Below, in pieces: positions 39,769 through 49,790 of a stretch of 64,000 nucleotides of DNA (positions within the stretch are counted from its first letter, which is position 1; the number at the start of each line of letters is the position of its first letter). The stretch lies in assembly GCF_000350225.1 (NCBI RefSeq), contig NW_005179020.1, forward strand, positions 157,297 through 221,296. The letters run 5' to 3'. The stretch comes from Chondrus crispus (Eukaryota; Rhodophyta; Florideophyceae; Gigartinales; Gigartinaceae). The position numbers and the translations under genes were made by a program. The notes beneath the pieces are model-generated. The model was not told the origin of the DNA and ran no database searches. It was given only the letters and a program-made list of their open reading frames with translations.

Positions 39769-41277
39769 ATGGATTGTAACAAAGCGACCCCTCCTGCAGA
39801 GAACACCAGGGGCAGAACGAAGAGCTATTCAGGGAACGCGCTTATTCCCCGTTCTATCCACTTCCAGGACGACGGTCACCAACCCCGCTCAAAACAACCC
39901 TTTCCTTCCAGGTCAACATCCACCTCAATGGCAGTTTTATCAAGCACAAATGATTCAGAGGCTCATGCGAGCAATACGCCCCAAAAAGCCCATGCCTTTT
40001 TTCACACCAGACAGTCGTGGTGCTTCGCAAGATCGCACGCACATGGAAGCTTCGGGTTTCAGTACAAAAAAATGTTTTAGCGGCGCAGTGTGTCTGTTAC
40101 GTGATGAGAAAGGTTGAAAATGGGGAGAATGTGGACTGTATTATGCGTCAAATGCCAGAGACGCTAACTTTCGAGCTTTTTAATGTTATTGAACCTGCGC
40201 ACAGTGTCCCCTCAAGAGAAGAACTACAGAACATTTGCGATGATGCTGTGAACCGTTCAAAGCCGAGAGCCTTACCTAAGGCGAACAGTAAATCACCACA
40301 CGACCCAAACGGAGCAAAAGAACATGAACAAGGTACAGACCAAGAGGAAAACAGAGTTCCACCTGTATCAGAGGACGTGGAGGAAATTGCACATGCTTCA
40401 GTTTTTTCAATTGGCGAGTATGCTCGCCTCTGTGTTATATTATGCGATCATCCAGACTGCCGAGAAGCACTCATTAATTCAGGGAAGGAAATGACCCCTG
40501 CCGCTCTGGACGCTAAAATTCGACGGGACTACTTCTGGACTACTGTAGTGGAAAAGTTTTTAATGACGAGTCGTATCGCCCTAGAACGCCAGAGCTACTT
40601 GGATTCGTTGATGGTGTTCATGCTGAAAATTGTCCTCCCTGCCACCGTCCCGGGAATCGTTTAAAGGAATGGATTCGGAATTGAGGTCGGACTTTACGAC
40701 ACCATATGATAGTTGGAAAAGGTCGGGCCAAAACGATCCTGATAGATTTATTGATTTTCTTCCACAGTTCCAAGGAAGGCCAACTGCCAAATCACGACGA
40801 TTGCTCGTGTTTTTCGTGATTTGCGAGTGCGGGACTCCGAGTGCTGATCACGACTTCCTCAATATGGCGTCAAAGTTAATGACGTCATCTGAAAAGCGGG
40901 GGTATGAGGAAGGTCTCGGGGAGTTGGACGACGCCATGGCTGACATTCTGGACAGCATTTCCATTCCTAGTAGTAATAGTTCTAAAAAGAGACGGACCCA
41001 GGAGACGGCCAATTACAAGGAAGAGCTTGCGTCCATGGCCAAGACCATGGCCGAGATGAAGGGTCAGATGGAACAACAGAACGATTCCAATCTGATACAG
41101 TTGAAGAAAGAAGCAGATCTCATCAACCTATTAGAAGTTGCAGAGGCAAAAGTAGCTGCTATGAGGAGCAAGCCAAATCCAACACCAACGCCAAAACTCT
41201 ATCTTGAAGTAGTTGAGAACCACTTCAGAAAAATATTTGAATCGCTTCAGGGAGGTACCAATACTTCCAAAGATTAG
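39769..41277 (+). pseudogene. Transposon-associated protein, frameshifted (possible PIF/Harbinger companion)
   Basis: Three consecutive frames carry coding-like sequence: 39769-40080 (ATG), 40017-40664 and 40669-41277 (ATG at 40669). The middle frame has RRDYFWTTVVEKFLMTSRIALER and the last has FTTPYDSWKRSGQNDPDRFIDFL, followed by a coiled coil. This combination resembles the Myb/SANT-like second proteins that accompany transposases in algae, chytrids and oomycetes. I recognise the pattern, not a named family. The frames overlap in the order expected of one protein broken by two shifts. It could belong with the transposase at 44.6-45.7 kb, but 3.4 kb separates them. Confidence 0.45.
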
Positions 41278-41439
41278 TGACCCCATGCTTTCCTTTACTA
41301 GACGCAATCACTCTCATATATCGATCGAATTTGAAATGAAGGATGTTTTCTCTCCTGCCCGAGAAATCCCCTAATCCCGAGTTTGACGCAAGACACACAG
41401 AGGCTGCCGTCGAAAGTGCGATGGCTTTGGCTTGCAGCA

Positions 41440-43239
41440 GAAGGAGGTTTGAGAGAGGGAGAGTTGCGATTGCGGGGAATGAGGCCGGACGGCCGGGACG
41501 TGGGACTTGAAGACGGAAGCTTGACGTGGGTGGTGTTCAACTACGGGGGCGGGCCTCGTGGTGGTGAAAAATAGAGGGGGAGAGGGGGTGTGCGGGGATT
41601 GCGGGGGGTCGTGAGGCGCGTGTCGGGGTGGGTCGAGCGGGGTGTGGCGGCGGCTGGCAAAGGCATGGACGAAGGAGGGGTGGCGATCGTGAGAGGGGTT
41701 GGAGTCGTGGTCGCAGACGACGCGTAGATCTGCAGGGAAGTCGCAAAAGCTGAAGGTGCGCGGCGGTTGGGTGTAGTCTAAACACCTCCAACGGAGGGGG
41801 GTGTATACTCAGTTCTAGCGGAGACCCCGATCGGAGAAGGGAAGCAACCCCAGCTAACGGAAGCGGGAAGAGGGCCCGGGTAGCATGGTGGTAGAGCGGG
41901 TTCGTACGGGGACGCGCGCACGGGCGGGTCGATCTACGCCTCGACGCCGTGGGGCAGCGCTGGGTTACGTACAAGCGCTGACGGGCGGAGGCAGATCTAG
42001 GCTCGCTCGTGTGCTCGCGCGTCCCCTGCCCGTTCAGCTCCTAACTAGATACGGGCTATTGTAGGCAACCCGATCTAGAATAAGCGGGGCGAGCTTGACC
42101 AAAGGCGTAGGTTCTGAACAAGCTCGTGCTTGTCCTCCCCCGTCGCCGTCGGTCCGCTCACGTATTTAATGTACAAGTTAGTCTATCATACTACAGTACA
42201 GTACGTACTGTACTATAGTGCTACTGTGGTCGGCTACAGTAGTGGGTGCGGGTCGCGCGTACTGTAGGGCTGTCAGCATTCGGTGCTAACAGCACACGCG
42301 CTCGTGCGCGTCGTACTGTAGAGCTCGGGCTCTACAGTAGCTGATCTAATCTAAATCTAGTCCCAGGGGGTTATACTACATGGGGGGGGCCCTGAAGGAA
42401 GGAGAGTGGCGTGGACTTGGCGGTCCGCGGCAGTGGCGGCCACGGCGGGGGTGTGAGAGAGGGAGAGTTGCGGTTGCGGGGAATGAAGTCTGACGGCCGG
42501 GACGGAGGACTTGAAGACGGGAGCTTGACTTGGGTGTCGTTCAAATACGGGGGTGGGCCTCGTGGCGGTGAAAAGAAGAGGGGGAGAGGGGGTGTGCGGG
42601 GATTGTGGGGGGTCGTGGGGCGCGGGTCGGGGCGGGTCGGGCGGGGTGTGGCGGCCGCTCGCAAAGGCAATGACGAAGGAGGGGTGAGGGTCGTGAGAGA
42701 GGAAGGAGTCGTGGTTGCGATCGCGGTCGAGGTCGGGTTGGTGCGACGGAAGGCGTGCGGTGTTGGGGGCGGTGTTATGCAGGCGGAGCTTGCGAACGGC
42801 GCCACGGTAGCCGCAGCATCGGCGTCGGTTGCAGCGGAAGAAGCAGAAGGGGGTGGGTGCAGTCGACGCGGAGATCTGCGGGGAAGTCGCAAAAGCTGAG
42901 GGTTGGCGGAGGTTGAGTGGCCTTGACGGTTGGGGGGATGGCGTAGACTCGGCGGTCCGCGGCGGTGGCGGCCACGGCGAGATGCGGGTGATGCGGCGGA
43001 TCCGGGCGGTAGACAGGGGACGACGGGACAAAATAATATTAGGTAAGATCGGGGACGGCGTAGTGGGCGCGAGCGGGCGGCGGGTAGACAAATTGGGCGG
43101 GGCAAGGGGGGCGGCGGGGGGTCGGGGTAGGCGTGGAGGTGGAAGACGACGGTGTCGGGCACGTTGTCGGGGGTTAAAACGTGCCTGTAGCGGGGGCGGG
43201 GGCGACGGCGGCATGGATGACGCCGCGGACGTTGGCACG
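41440..43239. repeat. GC-rich tandem duplication (~500-bp unit) interrupted by an LTR
   Basis: The block beginning gagagagggagagttgcg (about 41449) recurs at about 42454, and both copies proceed through gacggccgggacg, gaagacgg.agcttgac and agatctgc.gggaagtcgcaaaagctga. The unit end ggcggtccgcgg.agtggcggccacggcg occurs at about 42418 and 42950. The first unit is split by the solo LTR at 41772-42380. Long Pro/Arg-rich minus frames here follow from base composition, and I do not call them genes. Confidence 0.75.
41772..42380 (-). repeat. Solo LTR, family D, minus orientation
   Basis: On the minus strand it starts tgtagtataaccccc and ends tttagactaca (609 bp). The flanks share tggg (41768-41771 and 42381-42384); at five bases one position differs. 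Its order of parts matches families A and C: actgtagagc/gctctacagt hairpin, more hairpins, attaaatacgtgagcggacc and a gacaagcacgagcttgt hairpin. Confidence 0.88.
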
Positions 43240-43837
43240 TGCGGTACAATTGCCAAGTGGCGCTACTGTACTAGGCGGGCCCCAGAGGCCTCGCCAAGTA
43301 CAGTAGTAAGATGTTAACCGATACGGTGCATATGTGGCCAGCACGTGTAGATGTGGCCACGTAGGAGTCCACGTGTAGTTAGTGGCACCAGCTAGTGCAG
43401 GTGTACACGTAGTGCGCGACCGATCGGTGGGTTAGTACAGTAGTCATTTTTAGTTACCGTAAGCTACAGTAATCTGGCTACAGAAGGTACAGCTACTGTA
43501 GTACGTGCGGTGCCACAGCCCTACTAGGAAGTATAAGATAGGGGGGCACCGGGCTGGAGGTAAACCGAGGAAAGCACGCCTCCCCTTACTTCCTACCCTA
43601 GTCCTTTACCACTGTTAAGTAAGTCCCTCACATTTCCAGCTCGCCACCGGTCGTACTGCTCTACACCCCAGTACGACTGCGCGTGTCCAGTGCGGTTTAC
43701 CTCCCTTGTCCTGTGCTTCCTACCGTTCCGGATTATTCTACCTGACGCTCCAGTGTAGCGGTCTCCCAAGCTCCCTCATTTTAGGTACAGCCTGTCCTTT
43801 TCCATTTACGGTTTAGTATCCCTACGGTTGTACCGCA
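43240..43837 (+). repeat. Solo LTR, distinct family, 598 bp
   Basis: The ends form a 10-bp inverted repeat, tgcggtacaa ... ttgtaccgca, with TG/CA termini. The flanking pentamers gcacg (43235-43239) and gcgcg (43838-43842) differ at one base, consistent with an aged target duplication. A long hairpin (ctactgtact...agtacagtag, 43264-43306) and a TATA-like gtataagat near 43532 lie inside. Removing LTR plus one pentamer (603 bp) leaves the flanking minus-strand frame open. Confidence 0.75.
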
Positions 43838-44138
43838 GCGCGGACAAGTCGGGATTGCGCGGCGGTGGCCGTGAGGCGGGCGTGGGCGGGGCGAATGGTG
43901 GTAGCGGCGGCGGCGGCATGGCATCGGGACGACTTTTGTGTCGCGGCGCGGCGCAGCGGGGCGGGCGGGGTTGTGTTCGGTGCGGCGCTGTTGTCGGACT
44001 TCGCCGTGGGGGATGTTGGCCTCTGCGGTTGTGGGGTGGCCTATGAGGCGGGGAAGACGCAGCGCAGGCGCGACAGAACGGAAGTGCGGCCTTTGCAGCG
44101 GCGCACTGTCTGCACGGACCGCGCACCCTCGCGCGCCA

Positions 44139-44651
44139 TCAGCGAGCCACGCTTTCAGAAACCTGCAATCCCTGCTGCAAACGTCGCGCCGCACGCTTTT
44201 TCTCTGCTACATAAGTTCCAACCATCTTCCCGAAAACCAAACCTCCACCATCTCCTCCTCCATCTTCGCCTCCTCTCTTTCCCGGCCCCCACTCTGCTTC
44301 TCCCATCACCACCCCACATGCACCCTGCTTGTTGAAAAATAAGCCCTGTTCTGAATTCGGCTTCTTCTTGGATCTACGTTCAGAATAAATTTCCACCTCC
44401 ACCCTGTGCGATTTATTTACATCGCACGGCAACTCTTTAGTTCTATCTAAAAGCCTGTACCACGGGGGGTCTTTCCCGCCTACTCGTAGCAACAACTTTA
44501 ACAAGCTCAGTGCGTTTCTGAATTCTTCTCCTGTGAGAGGGTAAACTATTTCCACCCTGTTGACGTATACTGTACGCATCCGTCTATGCCAGCTTAAGCT
44601 TTCTCGATACACCCGTCTGAACTCTTTTTCACACATTCCCTCTCGTCTACA
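44139..44651 (-). other. Unassigned sequence downstream of the Harbinger transposase
   Basis: A 165-codon minus frame (44139-44636) follows the transposase stop. Its first half (FRNALSLLKLLLRVGG) could be protein and its second half is low-complexity. It may be the tail of the transposon or chance. Confidence 0.25.
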
Positions 44652-45410
44652 TTATCCTTTCGACAGACAAAAACTGTGTAGTTTCATTGCGACGGCGACA
44701 ATCCGCGAGCTCTTCCGCACTGGAAAGCCTAAAGGTTTCTGAAATATTCCCCACTTCGCCGTAAGCATTCCAAAGGCTTGTTCCATATGCATCCGCAATG
44801 AGGAGTGGAAGAAATTGAATGCATCTTCCTCTGATGATGCATGACACCTGGGAACTGGAGTGATGAGATCTTCTGTGCACATGTAAGCCTCATCACCGGC
44901 AATCCAAAACTCGCCATCCAAATTTTTGTTCTGTAAATACTTTCCTAGAGACGAAGCAGCATGCGCAAGAGAGTCGTGCGTGGATCCGACACATCGGAAT
45001 GAGTAAGATAAAAAATTATAGCTAGAATCCACCATCGCCTTAACGCATAACGCGTAGAAATCCTTCTGGCTATAGTAAACGGCAGGGTTTCCCTCCTCTC
45101 GTGGCTTTTTTATCTTGATAGCCAACCCACCTAGAGCACCAACACACTCATTCAATGGATTGGGCGATTTTAGAGACGTCTTGAATTGCATCGCGAAGCG
45201 ATGCAAGTCTTGCAGTGTTTTTGGTAATCCCGGAAGCTTCAGAACTGTGTTCAAAGCGCTTATAGCACTCTCAAGCACCCTGTATATTGTAGAAAGCTTA
45301 ACTTGAAACACAGCAACCAGGTCCCATACATCTGCTCCAGCCATGATACGAAGTGTGATAGAAAGTCTGATATCAGCAGGTACAGTCGTTCTGCGAGATC
45401 GCTGTCCCAT
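44652..45410 (-). pseudogene. PIF/Harbinger (DDE_4) transposase, catalytic part
   Basis: The frame from the ATG at 45410 contains an HTH-like N-terminus (RLSITLRIMAGADVWDLVAVF), then GALGGLAIKI and the three catalytic blocks: VKAMVDSSYNF (Asp), FWIAGDEAYMC (Asp) and SSLRMHMEQAFGML (Glu), ending in MKLHSFCL. The domain order and motifs are those of PIF/Harbinger transposases, which cut and paste DNA with TTA duplications. The N-terminal part lies in another frame at 45412-45693. DDE residues are intact, so the core may have been lost only recently. Confidence 0.86.
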
Positions 45411-45411
45411 T

Positions 45412-45693
45412 TCAATGTTTCTGTATTTGATCCCGAGTGACGTTCAGGAGATCGGCAAAAACTTCTCGTGACATTCGAAAAGCGTTTGCGAACTCTTTTC
45501 GTGTGTAGATCGCAGTAACATTCTCGAAGGTAATTCCCATCCGTAATGGTCGCGAGATTGTTGTACTGACACGCCTTCTCTTCGAGCTGACTTGTTTAGT
45601 TTCCTCTGAACTGACGCATATACTTGCTGCACTTGCCGCAATTGACATGATCAAACATATCTTCCTTTGGTCATCAACACCTGGTGGGGACAT
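45412..45693 (-). pseudogene. N-terminal part of the PIF/Harbinger transposase (shifted frame)
   Basis: The ATG at 45693 opens a 93-codon frame ending in FRMSREVFADLLNVTRDQIQ, the standard lead-in to the PIF/Harbinger HTH. The frame at 45410 continues exactly where this stops, after a one-base displacement near 45415-45420. This is a frameshift, or less likely an unusually short splice. Confidence 0.7.
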
Positions 45694-46020
45694 ACTTCAC
45701 AGGTGCTGCTGTGAAGAAGAGGTTTTCACTGGTTTGAAATCGAATATAGGTGCCGTGCGCTTTCTTTTCCACGCTAGTTTTCGCAGCATTGCATGCAAAT
45801 ATGACAACGGCGTTGATGTCATTTCCCTCCCTATACTGTAAAGGCGTCAATGAATACTTTGTTATTCTTAGTTTATTCATCCATCTGTATACATCTGCAC
45901 GAGTGACGCAAACGCTGTTTTCAGCCAATCACATGGCTTAGACCGTGCATTCATCTTCGAATTTCTCTGTTGGGAGAGCGATGCGGTAACGACAAGACGT
46001 TGCAGTTGTAACCCCCGCAC
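45694..46020. other. Unassigned sequence left of the assembly gap
   Basis: No feature is supported. This stretch may contain the upstream end of the Harbinger element, whose terminal repeats I could not define. Confidence 0.4.
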
Positions 46021-46120
46021 NNNNNNNNNNNNNNNNNNNNNNNNNNNNNNNNNNNNNNNNNNNNNNNNNNNNNNNNNNNNNNNNNNNNNNNNNNNNNNNN
46101 NNNNNNNNNNNNNNNNNNNN
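46021..46120. other. Assembly gap (100 N)
   Basis: Exactly 100 undetermined bases, the conventional filler for a gap of unknown size. Frames drawn through it are meaningless. Confidence 1.
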
Positions 46121-46203
46121 CTCCCAACAGAGCGACAAAGCGGTGTAGCATCCTCCGCCAACAAGCGCATCTCTGTCTTTTGCGTTCCCGCCTCCAACAT
46201 CCT

Positions 46204-46955
46204 CTATCCTCCAGCTCCCATTCTCCAGCTCCCATTCTCCAGTTCCCGCCAGCATGCCCACGGGCGCGGGGGCGTCATGTCCGGCACGTGCGGCGTGAAG
46301 CGCCACGCGTCATCGGCGATTGGCGGCAGCGGCAGGATGCACGGCACGACGTCGACAGACTTGAGCCAGTACGCCGCGCGCGACTTGCGGTCGTACTCTA
46401 CGGCCATCGTGTGCAGCGGCGGTTTGGCCAGCAGCAGCTCCGGCGGCACGTGCACGTCCAGCACGCACACACAGTCGCCGCTGGGCACGGCACACGCGAG
46501 CAGTGTCGAGCCATTGACGACGACGCGCGCGCGCGCGTGTCGGGCCCGTCGAGCAGGGGTGGGGCCGACGGCGGGAAGGCGGGTGGATCGCGCGGCGCGG
46601 TCTTGGAGACGTGGACGAGGCGCAGAGGCATGCGCTCCATGGGGAATGGACCCGCGGCCTCGAGGAAGAAGTGCATGGTGACGACGGGGACGGTGACGGA
46701 GACGGCGACGTCCTTGTGGCGGCCCAAGACGTAGGCGGCGACGGAGTCCTCGGCAACGTCGCGCTCGACGCCGCCGCGGGCGTGGACCTCGGTGAAGCCC
46801 TTGCGGAAGTGCACAGGGACGCCCGGGACGAAGGCGCCGGTGGCGAGCCACCAGCGGGACACGAGGGAGGCGGCGAGCGAAGAGAGGGTGGCGGCGGAAA
46901 GCGCGTGCTGGGCTGGGGCGATGCCGAGATGACGGCGCGCGAGCGAGGCCCACAT
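46204..46955 (-). pseudogene. Conserved-looking protein of unknown function, frameshifted at a CG run
   Basis: The ATG at 46955 opens a frame with protein-like content (ARRHLGIAPAQHALS, WWLATGAFVPGVPVHFRKGF, MHFFLEAAGPFPMERMPL) up to about 46560. The coding character then moves to the frame of 46204-46953 (VVNGSTLLACAVPSGDCVCVLDVHVPPELL, MAVEYDRKSRAAYWLKSVD). The switch coincides with a (CG)n run near 46533-46547 and equals two bases, so one dinucleotide gained or lost explains it, by mutation or sequencing error. I do not recognise the family. The frame ends in a short repeat (ctggagaatgggag) 84 bases from the gap, so the 3' end is uncertain. Confidence 0.5.
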
Positions 46956-47417
46956 GTCAGGGGGTGGTGCACAACTGGGAGAAGAGGGTGGTTTGGGCGG
47001 GGGGTCATGCGGTCGAGAATGTCAAGGAGGACATCGTGCGGAAGGTGAGGGAGCGCCTGCTATTACTTCCTTGGCGGAGAAGCAACAGCAGCAGCGCAGA
47101 TGAGGGCGGCATGCCTGCTCAGGGGTATCCCGGTCGGTTTCGCGTCTCGTCTGCAGAGCCCTTCGATGCCATTGAGTAGGAGCAAAATTACTGCTCATCA
47201 GTCAGGGGAGGAATTTGTGCACACGAGTTTCAGGCGTGAAATGGGAGCACATTTCTAGATTTTGAGAAATGTGTCAAAAAAATGTGTACTGCACAAAAAT
47301 AGTTTCAGGAAGCGCCCATTTACTGCGTGAAGATATGCGAAGATCAGAAGGCGTGCTTTGGATTTCCCTATTCGGGTTAGCGGCATAGCAGAGTCCCAGA
47401 AAACTGCCTATATCCAA
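46956..47417. other. Intergenic region with a dispersed-repeat fragment
   Basis: Around 47204-47335 lies a fragment resembling the repeat at 38.65-38.82 kb (atttgtgcacac, tgcacaaaaatagtttcagga.gcgccca). No gene is supported. Confidence 0.45.
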
Positions 47418-47837
47418 CTAGGCCTCATGTGGATAGTAGCGGAACTCAACAACATTTTCCTCCGGGTCCTTCACATAAATACTAACTCCATCTCCCCTGG
47501 CGCCCGAGCGCTCTTTCGGCTCTCCCATCGTGTCAACTTTCTTCTCCTTAAGCCTCACCCTGAGCTCATCCCAGTCGCTCTTTGAAACGGCGAAGCAGAA
47601 ATGGTTGCTCTGGCGAAGCCCCTTCGGCGGGTTGGGGTCATCCTTAGAGGTGGCGAAGAAGTCGAGAATGGTTTTGGCACTTGTACGGACACTGGGGAAC
47701 GGAAATGTGCCAGCTTTGAATTCCTCGACCTTGAGCGGTTCGAAATTGAATACGGATACGTAAAAATCTAGGAGGTCAAGCGGGTCGCTCTTGCAATCAA
47801 GAGCGATGTGGTCGAGGTCGGCATTCATGTATGACAT
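47418..47837 (-). CDS. VOC (glyoxalase/dioxygenase superfamily) protein
   Basis: From the ATG at 47837 the protein is 139 residues, one VOC module. It opens LDHIALDC (metal His) and has SNHFCFAV and, at the end, VYVKDPEENVVEFRYYPHEA with the metal Glu. Such proteins bind a divalent metal and act as glyoxalase-I-like, dioxygenase or resistance enzymes; the substrate is not predictable. An in-frame ATG at 48029 would add a Ser/Arg-rich, transit-peptide-like extension. However, a TATA box (ctataaata) lies directly before it, which argues for transcription starting downstream and for the 47837 start. Confidence 0.8.
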   Translation of the reverse strand: MSYMNADLDHIALDCKSDPLDLLDFYVSVFNFEPLKVEEFKAGTFPFPSVRTSAKTILDFFATSKDDPNPPKGLRQSNHFCFAVSKSDWDELRVRLKEKKVDTMGEPKERSGARGDGVSIYVKDPEENVVEFRYYPHEA

Positions 47838-48030
47838 GGCGGAAGGTTGGCTTGTGATAGATTCCTGCGAGGCTAGCGAGAACGAGATGGTTGGACGGGA
47901 CTGGCAAGCGGAGTAAAGTGTTTTCACTGAACGGGTCGAGAAACAACGGTTGTTTGGGAGATTATGAAGAAAGGTTGTAGGTTGATGAGTGATGACGCCT
48001 AGGCGGAGAGCGGGAACGATGAAGGCCATG

Positions 48031-48039
48031 TATTTATAG
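48031..48039 (-). promoter_or_regulatory. TATA box of the VOC gene
   Basis: The minus strand reads actataaata, a canonical TATA element, about 195 bases upstream of the preferred start codon. A start site roughly 25-30 bases downstream would give a leader of about 165 bases. Confidence 0.55.
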
Positions 48040-48059
48040 TGTTGGAAGTGCGTGAACAT

Positions 48060-48395
48060 GCCTTTCCTTAGAGCGATACGACTATGCGCTGTCTTTTATA
48101 TCTAGCTAAAAGGAGGACAAACTTGATGTTGTGCTTAGCAGTTCGTTCCCTTGGGCTGCTGGTCGCTTTCTGAGTTGATAGACGCACCACCAGATGAATC
48201 AGAGGCAAGGCTGTGCAACTTACATGCGGTGCTCAGATCGGATGGAGACATCCGAAAGGCTGTGATTGGCGACTCAACAGGTGTATCGAAATAACGCTTC
48301 GCAAAATTTATCTCGCCCAACTCTTCGGGAAAGATCGGCTCATCGGCTCGATCTCCCCTGCGCGACCTCCATCCCACCCAACCTCCATCCCGACG
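48060..48395. other. Divergent promoter region between the VOC and plastid-protein genes
   Basis: These two genes are transcribed away from each other from this 0.35-kb interval. Short frames on both strands (for example 48135-48491, -) have no recognisable content. Confidence 0.45.
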
Positions 48396-49068
48396 ATGTC
48401 CCCGATGACAATGCCTGCCGTCACTTTCGCTCTTCCTCCCCCAGCCCGTCTCTTTCGCGGAAGCTTCAGCACCACTACCAGGCACCGTCACTATGCCTAC
48501 CGCCCCACGCGTCTTCCCGTTACTCGAGGCGCACGCATGTGCAGCGTCCCCCCAGACTTGTCCGACGAGGTCCCCCCGCCTTTGGCAACACCGGCGCCTT
48601 CTGGCCCTTTGTCCGGGTTGATCGCATGGGGGAAGCGCGTTTCTGCGAAAAGAGCGGGGCAGAAGGCGGCCGCCCTGCGCAATTATGGCCTTGCTGCTTT
48701 TCTTTCGTACGGTTTTTTTGACGCCTTGACATACTCACTCTCCTTTTTGCTCGCCCTACGCGCATATCTGGCGACTGGAAAGGTGCTTACAATGAGCACA
48801 CTGCCGCAAGTACGTTAATGAAGCAGTCTCATTTGTTGCCGACATCCCTGTCGTTAGTTTGAGTGCCAACTTGTCTAAACAAAGCCCTACCCCACTGGCC
48901 TCTTTATTCTCTACAAAGGTTCTCGCCCTCATGTGGGGAATTAATAATCTTTCAAGGCCTTTTCGTATCGCAGGGGCCCTCGCCCTAGCGCCACTAGTCG
49001 ATCGCCGCGTTGTCAAGCCATGCGGCCGCTTCCTTCGCCGCCTCCGCGAAGGCGACTCTGCAACTTAG
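48396..49068 (+). CDS. Plastid-targeted small membrane protein of the plant/algal type, spliced
   Basis: Exon 1 is 48396-48809 and exon 2 is 48919-49068, giving 187 residues. The intron (48810-48918, 109 nt) has donor GTACGT, a pyrimidine-rich 3' part and acceptor CTACAAAG, and keeps the frame in phase 0. Residues 1-50 are Ser/Arg/Thr-rich, like a transit peptide. The conserved part is LRNYGLAAFLSYGFFDALTYSLSF, then across the junction VLALMWGINNLSRPFRIAGALALAP. This pattern (YG..SYG.FD..TY, then LMW..NN.(S/T)RPFR.AGA.ALAP) is that of an uncharacterised chloroplast protein of land plants and algae, recalled from memory. The ATG at 48396 is preferred because upstream sequence overlaps the promoter area. 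Confidence 0.75.
48810..48918 (+). other. Intron, 109 nt
   Basis: GTACGT...CTACAAAG boundaries; the length of 109 is congruent with 1 mod 3 and joins frame 0 to frame 1 as required. An alternative donor at 48783 (GTGCTT) also keeps the frame but would remove nine residues between TGK and VLALMW that plant homologues appear to have. Confidence 0.75.
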
Positions 49069-49790
49069 CGTCAAGCATCGAAGCCTCCCATCGTTAAATT
49101 ACAGCACCGTGTACCCTTCCCTTGAAGGGTACTGGTCTGCAGACTTTTCGTACATTTTGTTTCTGAACATTTCATCGCTTCTATAACTACGTCATTTTTT
49201 CATCTCATGCACCGTTCCGACTTTTGGAGAGACTCAGAGTTCTTTTCTGGAGCATTGGAGCTCAGAATTTTCCCTGTTGTTAAGTACCTATTGCTTGGCA
49301 CCAGGACAATGGCTGGACATCCGCCGCCCTCCCGCTGCGATACTGGCTCCTGAATTTACAGGACATTTTCCCTTTGCCTTCCCCCACTCACGCCGGCAGC
49401 GCCGCAGCAAATGCAAGCACCATCTCCTCTTCTGTTAGTGCAAGGCATGTCTTATGTCTTAATTTTTAACCGTTATGATGTCTTGACCTCCACTATTCTA
49501 TCGTTCAGATGTGTCTCCTCTGCTTACGTTGTGAATTCCTTTGGATGTACTGTGATTGAGACTTGTCCGTGTCTCGCTGTTCTCACCGTTCCAGACTCCC
49601 TAAATCTGGGAACAGAGCCTCTGTGCTGCCCTTTGAAGCTGAAACCCCATCGTTTCTTGCGTTGTGGTTCGCAAGTCTTTTGTGCCTCTCGTCAACTACT
49701 TGCGCCCTATTCTTTGAAGAAGGGGCTGATCGTGTATCACGAAATCTTGACAAAGCTAGGCGGTTAAAGCAACCACTTCCCTATTGGGAA
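49069..49790. other. Intergenic region and P-type ATPase leader
   Basis: No gene is supported. The ATPase frame is open upstream to 49563, but only from a TTG codon. A 118-codon frame at 49411-49767 has no recognisable content. Confidence 0.5.

Noticed and set aside
42357-43256. Two minus-strand Pro/Arg-rich ORFs of about 290-300 codons
   Set aside because: Both overlap in different frames of a GC-skewed repeat and lack any domain; such composition keeps several frames open.
45877-46306. ORFs spanning the N run
   Set aside because: They cross an assembly gap, so neither frame nor sequence is known.
49563-49790. N-terminal extension of the P-type ATPase
   Set aside because: The extension starts at TTG; the ATG at 49791 gives an N-terminus of normal length for this family.
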